This document shows, piece after piece, positions 1 through 5,245 of a stretch of DNA of 5,245 nt (position 1 is its first letter; each line of letters starts with the position of its first letter). Source of the DNA: Alphaproteobacteria bacterium (GTDB lineage Bacteria > Pseudomonadota > Alphaproteobacteria > CACIAM-22H2); assembly GCA_016869415.1 (NCBI GenBank), contig VGEI01000268.1, positions 1 through 5,245 on the forward strand, in the 5' to 3' direction. The notes beneath the pieces are model-generated. The model ran no database searches. It was not told where the DNA came from and worked only from the letters and a program-made list of their open reading frames with translations. The translations under genes were made by a program, and so were the position numbers.

Positions 1-235
1 GCCGATAGAATATGTCATGCGCTTCTGGCCAGCGCGCCCCGAACATCGCGGGAAAGCTGTCTCGCAAACTCTGGCGCACCCGCGCCTTGGTTTCGGCCAG
101 CGTCCAAGCTTGCCGGCCAAAGGCAGCGAAGGTGGCGTTGAGCGCGTCACAGATCGCGCCCCAATTGTCGACCAGGGTGTTGTCCCAGTCGAACAGGATC
201 GCTTGGGGACGGGCGACCCCCGCCGGGAGACTCAC
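1..235 (-). CDS. HAD-superfamily hydrolase, N-terminal part (runs off the left edge)
   Basis: This is the first 78 codons of a haloacid dehalogenase-type phosphatase; the rest lies beyond the left edge. The reading frame stays open from a GTG at 235-233 to base 1. HAD motif I is clear: a hydrophobic strand (AILF) runs into DWDNT at residues 16-20, where Asp16 is the expected nucleophile and Asp18 the general acid/base. The following helical segment (about residues 24-75) looks like the start of a C1-type alpha-helical cap, as in phosphoglycolate phosphatase-like HAD-IA enzymes. I chose the GTG start because it forms a GTGA overlap with the TGA stop of the aminotransferase upstream, and because it leaves a short leader of 15 residues before motif I. 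No strong Shine-Dalgarno is visible, so translation probably depends on coupling to the upstream gene. The substrate cannot be told: motifs II-IV are outside the window, and HAD paralogues differ widely in substrate. Confidence 0.85.
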   Translation of the reverse strand, partial: MSLPAGVARPQAILFDWDNTLVDNWGAICDALNATFAAFGRQAWTLAETKARVRQSLRDSFPAMFGARWPEAHDIFYR

Positions 236-1092
236 GCTGTGCTCGCTTCGCTCATGTATCGCAGGTAACGCTCGCGCAGCTTGAGCGTCGTCGACCCAGG
301 CTTGCCGTTGCCGATCACCTGATTGTCGATCTGTGTCACGGGCACGACCGGTGATGAGGCGGAGGTCACAAACGCCTCGCGCGCGCCTTTGGCCTCGGCC
401 AGCGAGAAGGAACGCTCGACCAGCCGCAGTCCCTCCTCCTTCGCCAGCTCGCGGACGGTGAGCCGCGTGATGCCAGAGAGGATGGCGTTGTCGGTAGAGC
501 GCGTCACCAGCTCACCTTTGGGCGTGATGATCCATGCGTTGCTGGAGGTGCCTTCTGTGACGTTGCCGTTCTCGTCCACCAGCCAGGCTTCGTAGGCGCC
601 TGCCTCGCGCGCCAGCTGCTTGGCCAGCACGTTAGGCAGCAAGGCCGTCGACTTGATGTCGCAGCGCCCCCAGCGGATATCGGGCATGGTGATCGCCTTG
701 ACCCCGTCCTCGGTATGCGACGCCGGCGGCGGCTTGTTGTTGCGCGCCCAGGCGACGATCTGGGTTTTCGGGTTTCGCGGGAAAGGATGGTCGCGTGGCG
801 CCACGGCACGCGACATTTGCAGGTAAACGATCCCGTCACGCACGCGATTGCGGCGCGCCACCTCGCGAATGACCGATTCCAGCGCACGGCGCGTCATCGG
901 CATGGTCATGCGCAGCTCCTTCAGGGAACGCTCGAGGCGGTCGAGGTGAGGTGCCTCGTCGACAAAGCGACCGCCGACGATCGCCACGACCTCGTAGACA
1001 CCGTCGGCGAACTGGTAGCCGCGGTCATCGATGTGCACCGACGCCGCGCGGTGCGGAAGGTAGCGGCCATTGACATAGGCAACCCGGGACAT
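232..1092 (-). CDS. dat: D-amino-acid aminotransferase (D-alanine transaminase), PLP fold type IV
   Basis: This 286-residue cytoplasmic enzyme should transfer the amino group between D-alanine or other D-amino acids and 2-oxoglutarate, giving pyruvate and D-glutamate. The length matches bacterial D-amino-acid aminotransferases (about 280-290). The catalytic lysine that binds pyridoxal phosphate is Lys147 in RCDIKSTALLPNVLAKQ. Glu180 in VTEGTSSN is the residue that contacts the pyridine nitrogen. Arg52 (HLDRL), GITR at 207-210 and TSASS at 243-247 form the phosphate-binding sites. Specificity for D-amino acids, rather than branched-chain L-amino acids or aminodeoxychorismate, is supported by Tyr33 in DRGYQFADGVYEV and by Arg100-x-His102 in PRDHPFP, which match the carboxylate-trap residues known from the Bacillus enzyme. 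The ATG lies 19 bases after the ntrX stop and has a GGAG ribosome site. The stop overlaps the next gene by four bases, so all three are likely one operon. The possible roles are D-glutamate/D-alanine supply for peptidoglycan or D-amino-acid use as a nitrogen source; the sequence does not decide between them. Confidence 0.93.
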   Translation of the reverse strand: MSRVAYVNGRYLPHRAASVHIDDRGYQFADGVYEVVAIVGGRFVDEAPHLDRLERSLKELRMTMPMTRRALESVIREVARRNRVRDGIVYLQMSRAVAPRDHPFPRNPKTQIVAWARNNKPPPASHTEDGVKAITMPDIRWGRCDIKSTALLPNVLAKQLAREAGAYEAWLVDENGNVTEGTSSNAWIITPKGELVTRSTDNAILSGITRLTVRELAKEEGLRLVERSFSLAEAKGAREAFVTSASSPVVPVTQIDNQVIGNGKPGSTTLKLRERYLRYMSEASTA

Positions 1093-1100
1093 AGAGACAG

Positions 1101-1104
1101 CTCC
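1101..1104 (-). promoter_or_regulatory. Ribosome binding site of the D-amino-acid aminotransferase gene
   Basis: GGAG on the minus strand, eight bases before the ATG at 1092-1090. It falls in the 19-base gap after the ntrX stop codon. The spacing is good for a Shine-Dalgarno site and supports this ATG as the start. The gap is too short to hold a separate promoter or a terminator. Confidence 0.65.
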
Positions 1105-1111
1105 GATGGGA

Positions 1112-2518
1112 TCAGGAATCTAGCGTCGACGAACGCTCGCTGCCGTGGACGCCGAGGGTCTTGAGCTTGCGGTGAAGCGCCGAACGCTCCATGCCGACGA
1201 AGGTGGCGGTGCGTGAGATGTTGCCGCCGAAGCGTGTCACCTGTGCCAACAGATACTGCCGCTCGAACAGCTCGCGCGCTTCGCGCAGCGGCAGGCCCAT
1301 GATCTCGGCGCCACGATCTCCCTTGAGTGTCGCCGGCACCACCGTGCCGAGTTCCGGCGGCAGCATGTCGGCGCGGATCGGCTGCGTCGGGTCACCGGGG
1401 GCGAGGATCAACAGGCGCTCGATGACGTTGCGCAGTTCGCGCACGTTGCCCGGCCATTCATAGGCCTGGAGAGCGGCAACCGCATCGTCGCTCAGGGTCC
1501 GGGCCGGCAGACCAGCGGCAGTTGCCGCCCTATCCATGAAATGCGCTGCGAGTACACCGATGTCCTCGCGCCGGTCACGCAGCGCCGGCAGACTCACCGG
1601 CACGACATTCAGCCGGTAATAGAGATCCTCGCGGAAGCGGCCCGCAGCTATAGCCGCCGCCAGATCGCGGTTGGTTGAGGCGATAACCCGCACATCGACC
1701 TGAACGCGCGCCCGCCCGCCGACGCGCTCGAAGGTTTGCTCCTGGAGCACGCGGACAATCTTGCCCTGCGTCTCCAGCGGCATGTCGGAGACTTCGTCTA
1801 GGAACAGGGTGCCGGTATGCGCCTGCTCGAACGTCCCAACCTTGGGCGGGCTCTCCGGTCCCTCGCCGCCGGCTTCGATGCCGAAAAGCTCGGGCTCCAT
1901 GCGCTCGGGCTGCATGCTGGCGCAGCTGAGTACGACGAAGGGCCCGTCTGCTCGCCGCGAGCGCTGGTGAATTAGACGCGCCGCCACCTCCTTGCCCGCC
2001 CCAGCCGGCCCCGTGATCAGCACGCGGCTGCCGGTTGGGGCCACCCGCTCAATAGTCTGACGCACAGTGTGGATATGCGGCGAGGTACCGACGAGCTCGA
2101 CAGGCCCGCCGGCCCGCAGTCGCAGCTCTTTATTTTCTCGCCGCAGGCGCGCCGCCTCGACCGCGCGCTCCACCACGAGCAGCAGACGGTCGGCCTTGAA
2201 CGGCTTCTCGATGAAATCGTAGGCGCCTCGCTTGATGGCCGACACTGCTGTCTCGATGTTGCCATGACCGCTGATCACCACGACCGGCAACTCGGGATGG
2301 TCGCGCTTGATGATGTCAAGCACCTCGAGCCCATCCAACGGGCTGCCCTGAAGCCAGATATCGAGGATCACCAGGCTTGGCCGACGCGTACTGATCGCCT
2401 CGATGGCCGCCGTAGAGTCTGCGGCCGTGCGCGTCTGATGGCCATCATCCTCAAGGATGCCGCCGATCAGCATCCGGATGTCGGCTTCGTCATCAACGAT
2501 CAGAATGTCATGCGCCAT
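1112..2518 (-). CDS. ntrX: Nitrogen-regulation response regulator NtrX
   Basis: A 468-residue cytoplasmic DNA-binding response regulator, partner of the kinase NtrY encoded just upstream. The receiver domain (about residues 1-120) has the acidic pair Asp9-Asp10, phosphoacceptor Asp53 in VILDIWLQG (a typical NtrX form), Ser83 and Lys105 in EKPF. The AAA+ domain (about 140-365) has Walker A GPAGAGKE at 170-177, Walker B LFLDE with Asp241-Glu242, the arginine-rich segment FREDLYYRL at 295-303, and the sensor II motif WPGNVREL at 355-362. The Fis-type helix-turn-helix lies at the C-terminus (about 409-455; GGNISRTATFVGMERSALHR). The GAFTGA loop that sigma-54 activators carry between ELFG and Walker B is absent: ELFG at 210-213 is followed by a glycine/proline-rich stretch up to KVGTFEQAHTGTLFLDE. 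Direct sigma-54 activation is therefore unlikely, and NtrX more plausibly acts as a binding-type activator or repressor. The ATG lies inside the 3' end of ntrY (11-base overlap), preceded by GAAGG nine bases upstream, which indicates coupled expression. Family members control nitrogen, redox and cell-envelope genes in alphaproteobacteria. Confidence 0.96.
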   Translation of the reverse strand: MAHDILIVDDEADIRMLIGGILEDDGHQTRTAADSTAAIEAISTRRPSLVILDIWLQGSPLDGLEVLDIIKRDHPELPVVVISGHGNIETAVSAIKRGAYDFIEKPFKADRLLLVVERAVEAARLRRENKELRLRAGGPVELVGTSPHIHTVRQTIERVAPTGSRVLITGPAGAGKEVAARLIHQRSRRADGPFVVLSCASMQPERMEPELFGIEAGGEGPESPPKVGTFEQAHTGTLFLDEVSDMPLETQGKIVRVLQEQTFERVGGRARVQVDVRVIASTNRDLAAAIAAGRFREDLYYRLNVVPVSLPALRDRREDIGVLAAHFMDRAATAAGLPARTLSDDAVAALQAYEWPGNVRELRNVIERLLILAPGDPTQPIRADMLPPELGTVVPATLKGDRGAEIMGLPLREARELFERQYLLAQVTRFGGNISRTATFVGMERSALHRKLKTLGVHGSERSSTLDS

Positions 2519-4802
2519 GAACGGCGGCCTTCGTCGTTATGCTCTCGTCATCCACGACCACCGCGCTGGCGGGGCGCGGCGCGAATACCAAGCTCACGCG
2601 AGCCCCACCATTGGGTCCATCCTCGAGGGTCAGCTCTCCAGCGTGATCTTCCATGATTTTCTTGACGATCGCCAGTCCGAGACCGGTGCCCTTGACCCGG
2701 GTCGTCATGTAAGGCTCCGTCAGCCGGTCGCGGTTCTCGCGCGGCAGGCCTTTGCCATTGTCGTCAACGAGAATGACCGGCCTCCCGTCACGTTCGATCA
2801 GGTGGACCACGATATGTCCGGGCGGCAGCGCCGCACCGATATTCGAAGGCTCACGCCCCTCGATGGCATCGACGGCGTTCTGCAGCAGGTTGGTCAGCGC
2901 CTGGCCGATCTGACGCGGATCCAGATTGAAGCGCACTTCGCCCTTCGGCAGCTCCGTCTCAAAACGGATCTCCGGTCGGGCATTGCGCTGAAGGAAAACG
3001 GTCTGGCGCACGAGTTCGGCGAGATCCTCCTCGCGCATCTGCGGTGCCGGCATGCGCGCGAAGGAAGAGAATTCGTCGACCATGCGGCCGATGTCGCCAA
3101 CTTGGCGGACGATCGTCTCCGTGCAAACGCGAAACGTCTCCGGATCGCTCTTGATCTCGTCCATGTACTTGCGCTTCAACCGTTCGGCCGAGAGCTGGAT
3201 GGGTGTTAACGGATTCTTGATCTCGTGGGCGATGCGCCTCGCGACGTCGGACCAAGCCGCCTTGCGCTGCGCCGCCTCAAGCTCTGTGATATCGTCAAAG
3301 GTGACGACGAAGCCTCGGGCTCCGCTCTCCAACGTCTGCGCGGCAATGCGCACGAGCAGCGTGCGGCGGCGCCCATCTCGCAGGATCGATACCTGATCCT
3401 GCACCGGACGCTCGGGCATTGTCCGCGCGCTGCCCAGCAGCGGTGCCATCTCGGGCACTGCGTCGCTGAAATTGGTTCCCACGAGCTGCTCGCGGCTGGC
3501 CGAGAGAAGCTGCAGAGCAGCCCTGTTCGGCAGCGTGACACGTGCCTCGGCGTCGAGACCGATGACGCCGGACGACACGCCCGAGAGAACCGCCTCGGTG
3601 AATCGGCGCCGGTCGTCCAACTGGCGGTTCGCTTCGACCAACTCGCGGCGCTGGCTACCGAGCTGATTGGTCATACGGTTGAACGCGCGCGACAGCGAGC
3701 CGACCTCGTCAGCGGTCACGTTTTCAGCTACCCGCGCATCGAGATCGCCAGCGCGCACACGTTCGGCAGCCCCAACCAATTCGGCGATGGGTCGTGCCAG
3801 CCTCGTCGCCAGGACCAGCCCGACCCAGATCGCGGCGAACAACAGCAGCAGGGCGACGCCGACGAACGTCGCGGCGAATTGAAGCTGCAGGTTGGCGCGC
3901 TGCCCTTCGATCGTGACGTAGGCCTCGACGGCTTCGCGTGTCCGTTCGAAATGCCCACTGACCTTCGGGTCGATGCCGCGGCCAACCATCAGATAGACGT
4001 CGCCGAAGTTTTCGAGGCGCAGCAGCGCCCGGACTCGATTGCTTGCCTCCAGGCTCTCGTTCTGAGAATCGATAGCCTCTGGGCTGAAGATCACCAACTG
4101 TCCGTTTCGTGCCTGCTCGAGCGCCCAAGGCGGCACGACACCGGTTTGCGGCTCCTGTAGCAGGTTCACGCTGGCGAGGATGCGACCCTGCTCGTCGAAC
4201 ACCACAGCCTCGTGCAGAGCGCGGATCCGGGCTTGGCCGTTGACCAGCTGGCGGAACTGGACCTGGCTCGTTGCCTGCAGCAATTCGCGGTTGAGATCGG
4301 CCGCCATGGCAACGGCATCGCCACGAATCACATTGCGATGCTCCTCGAGGTAGGCCGCAGCGACGGCCAGCGATTCCCGCAGCGCCACCTTGGTCCGCTC
4401 GCTGAACCACGCCTCGATGCCGAGGTTGAAGAACAGCGCCGAGAATACGGCCATGACAATCGCCGGTGCCACGGCGATGGCACTAAACAGCATGACGAGC
4501 TGCACGTGAAGTTTCGACCCGGCGCGGCCGCGCCGCCGCTCGGCCCAGAGCAGCACGATGCGGCGCGCCACCACTGCGCCCAACAGCAGTAGGAGGATGA
4601 GATTGAGGAGTTGTAGGAAGAGGACGGTCCGCGGATTGGGTGTGAAACCCTGGTCCGTGATGACGACATACGTGGCCACCCCTGACGCGACCGCGGCGAA
4701 GGCAAGCGCAATCGCCAGCTTCCGTGACAAGCCGGCGCGGTGTGCCCAGTCAAGTAGGCGCCGTGCGAGGGGCGCACGTGCGGCCGCGGTATCGGCAGTC
4801 AT
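2508..4802 (-). CDS. ntrY: Nitrogen-regulation sensor histidine kinase NtrY
   Basis: A complete 764-residue inner-membrane histidine kinase that should autophosphorylate and pass phosphate to NtrX, possibly with cross-talk to NtrC. Four hydrophobic helices are visible at about residues 29-48, 58-86, 98-126 and 307-333. With a cytoplasmic N-terminus this places residues 127-306 in the periplasm as the likely sensor region. A HAMP linker (about 331-385) follows helix 4, then a PAS domain (about 398-510, from FTEAVLSGVSSGVIGLD to FDDITELEAAQ). The HisKA domain carries the phosphorylated His526 in RRIAHEIKNPLTPIQLSAER. The HATPase domain has the N box LLQNAVDAI (Asn642, Asp645), G1 VDDNGKG (679-685) and G2 KGTGLGL (704-710). 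All catalytic motifs are intact. Length and order match alphaproteobacterial NtrY. A tail of roughly 24 residues follows the ATPase fold. The start is the only ATG before Met104 that keeps helices 1-3; its ribosome site is weak (GGAAC lies 14 bases upstream, too far). The signal sensed is unknown from sequence; oxygen/redox and nitrogen status have been proposed for the family. Confidence 0.96.
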   Translation of the reverse strand: MTADTAAARAPLARRLLDWAHRAGLSRKLAIALAFAAVASGVATYVVITDQGFTPNPRTVLFLQLLNLILLLLLGAVVARRIVLLWAERRRGRAGSKLHVQLVMLFSAIAVAPAIVMAVFSALFFNLGIEAWFSERTKVALRESLAVAAAYLEEHRNVIRGDAVAMAADLNRELLQATSQVQFRQLVNGQARIRALHEAVVFDEQGRILASVNLLQEPQTGVVPPWALEQARNGQLVIFSPEAIDSQNESLEASNRVRALLRLENFGDVYLMVGRGIDPKVSGHFERTREAVEAYVTIEGQRANLQLQFAATFVGVALLLLFAAIWVGLVLATRLARPIAELVGAAERVRAGDLDARVAENVTADEVGSLSRAFNRMTNQLGSQRRELVEANRQLDDRRRFTEAVLSGVSSGVIGLDAEARVTLPNRAALQLLSASREQLVGTNFSDAVPEMAPLLGSARTMPERPVQDQVSILRDGRRRTLLVRIAAQTLESGARGFVVTFDDITELEAAQRKAAWSDVARRIAHEIKNPLTPIQLSAERLKRKYMDEIKSDPETFRVCTETIVRQVGDIGRMVDEFSSFARMPAPQMREEDLAELVRQTVFLQRNARPEIRFETELPKGEVRFNLDPRQIGQALTNLLQNAVDAIEGREPSNIGAALPPGHIVVHLIERDGRPVILVDDNGKGLPRENRDRLTEPYMTTRVKGTGLGLAIVKKIMEDHAGELTLEDGPNGGARVSLVFAPRPASAVVVDDESITTKAAVHGA
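2528..2532 (-). promoter_or_regulatory. Ribosome binding site of ntrX inside the end of ntrY
   Basis: GAAGG on the minus strand, nine bases before the ntrX ATG (2518-2516). It sits within the last codons of ntrY. With the 11-base gene overlap it supports this ATG as the start and suggests that ribosomes finishing NtrY help to start NtrX. Confidence 0.55.
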
Positions 4803-4864
4803 CCGGTGCTATGGTTGTTCCGTGTTGCAATGTGCCGGTCTCAGCCGTCACCGACACAGAACGA
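4803..4864 (-). other. ntrC-ntrY intergenic gap
   Basis: A 62-base non-coding gap between the ntrC stop and the ntrY start, the longest non-coding stretch in the window. I see no good -35/-10 pair, no properly spaced sigma-54 element and no hairpin followed by a T-run. The gap could hold a secondary ntrYX promoter of a type I cannot recognise by eye, but read-through from ntrC is the simpler reading. Confidence 0.5.
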
Positions 4865-5245
4865 TTATTTTAGGCCGCGCACAACCTGGATGTCCAACTC
4901 TCTGATTTTCTTGCGCAATGTGTTGCGGTTGAGTCCGAGGAGGTAGGCGGCTCTGATCTGGTTTCCGCGTGTCGCTGAGAGCGACAGAGTGATCAAGGGC
5001 CGCTCGACCTCCCGCAGGACCCTGTCGTAGAGCCCTGCCGCCGGCAACCCGTCGCGGTGCGCAGCAAAATATGCCTGCAGATGCCGTTCCGCCGCAGACC
5101 CCAGCGAATCGTCGAGCGGCACGGCTTGCGCCTCGGCTGGCGGTGGCATGTCGCCCAGCTCGGTCTCGACGACATCGGCGCCGATGACCTCCTGCGAATA
5201 GAGCGCGACGATGCGCCGGACCAAGTTCTCGAGCTCACGCACGTT
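4865..5245 (-). CDS. ntrC: Nitrogen-regulation response regulator NtrC (C-terminal 126 residues; starts beyond the right edge)
   Basis: This is the end of the two-component activator NtrC (also called GlnG or NR-I), which switches on nitrogen-scavenging genes when phosphorylated by NtrB. The reading frame is open at the right edge. The first visible residues, NVRELENLVRRI, are the sensor II part of the AAA+ domain, normally preceded by WPG. A variable linker follows (about visible residues 20-80), then the Fis-type DNA-binding domain. The recognition region GNQIRAAYLLGLNRNTLRKK followed by IRELDIQV is close to diagnostic for alphaproteobacterial NtrC. The stop is TAA at 4867-4865. A GTG at 5242-5240 could be mistaken for a start but is the Val codon of NVREL inside the domain. 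The receiver domain, Walker motifs and GAFTGA loop lie outside the window, so I cannot say whether this NtrC is a sigma-54 activator. It sits upstream of and in line with ntrYX, the standard ntrBC-ntrYX order. Confidence 0.94.
   Translation of the reverse strand, partial: NVRELENLVRRIVALYSQEVIGADVVETELGDMPPPAEAQAVPLDDSLGSAAERHLQAYFAAHRDGLPAAGLYDRVLREVERPLITLSLSATRGNQIRAAYLLGLNRNTLRKKIRELDIQVVRGLK

Noticed and set aside
12..284. Plus-strand frames of 83-90 codons at the left edge
   Set aside because: They lie opposite the HAD gene, whose motif I (DWDNT) and start overlap are clear, and their products look like no known protein.
2457..3209. Plus-strand open frame of 250 codons across the ntrY-ntrX junction
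   Set aside because: It is antisense to two well-supported genes, has no recognisable motif, and its composition follows from the opposite strand.
3225..4160. Plus-strand open frame of 311 codons antisense to ntrY
   Set aside because: It lies fully inside the strongly supported ntrY gene. Its product shows no recognisable domain, and long antisense frames are expected opposite GC-rich coding sequence.
3724..4410. Minus-strand open frame of 228 codons in another frame of ntrY
   Set aside because: Arg/Gly/Ala-rich shadow of ntrY with no domain; the ntrY frame carries the recognised motifs.
4820..4840. Sigma-54-like element (GGCAC followed by TTGCA on the minus strand) upstream of ntrY
   Set aside because: The halves are separated by only one base, so the GG-to-GC spacing is six bases where a -24/-12 promoter needs ten.
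4834..4855. Short inverted repeat in the ntrC-ntrY gap (GTCGGT / ACCGGC on the minus strand) as a terminator
   Set aside because: The stem is six pairs with a G-U wobble and a ten-base loop, and no T-run follows; a chance match in GC-rich DNA is likely.
5240..5242. GTG as a start for a small Fis-like regulator of 125 residues
   Set aside because: The frame continues upstream to the window edge and the GTG is the Val of NVREL within the NtrC AAA+ sensor II motif, so this is the tail of NtrC.

Overview
The window is GC-rich, densely coded DNA with every supported gene on the minus strand. It reads in transcription order from the right edge to the left. The gene order ntrC - ntrY - ntrX - D-amino-acid aminotransferase - HAD hydrolase, and the protein sequences themselves, point to the chromosome of an alphaproteobacterium. 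The placement of the aminotransferase and HAD genes directly after ntrX suggests a Rhodospirillales-like lineage, but I cannot fix the genus from this stretch.

Layout from the right edge: (1) 5245-4865, the C-terminal 126 residues of NtrC, starting inside the end of its AAA+ domain and finishing with the Fis-type DNA-binding helix-turn-helix. (2) A 62-base gap (4864-4803) with no convincing promoter or terminator. (3) 4802-2508, NtrY, a complete membrane histidine kinase with four predicted transmembrane helices, a periplasmic sensor region, HAMP, PAS, HisKA and HATPase domains. (4) 2518-1112, NtrX, its response regulator, overlapping ntrY by 11 bases. (5) 1092-232, a complete D-amino-acid aminotransferase (PLP fold type IV) 19 bases after ntrX. 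(6) 235-1, the first 78 codons of a HAD-superfamily hydrolase that starts with GTG inside a GTGA overlap with the aminotransferase stop.

The genes probably form one transcriptional unit. NtrC and NtrX are both response regulators of the nitrogen/redox NtrBC-NtrYX network. NtrY senses an unknown periplasmic or membrane signal and phosphorylates NtrX on Asp53. The two metabolic genes at the end are tightly packed with ntrX and are likely co-expressed; the aminotransferase can make D-glutamate or D-alanine for peptidoglycan or catabolise D-amino acids.

I found no RNA genes, mobile elements, CRISPR arrays or repeats. The most notable point is that NtrX has lost the GAFTGA loop needed to engage sigma-54, so despite its architecture it is unlikely to be a classical sigma-54 activator. 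Otherwise this is a conserved housekeeping and regulatory locus, and I see no undescribed system in it.
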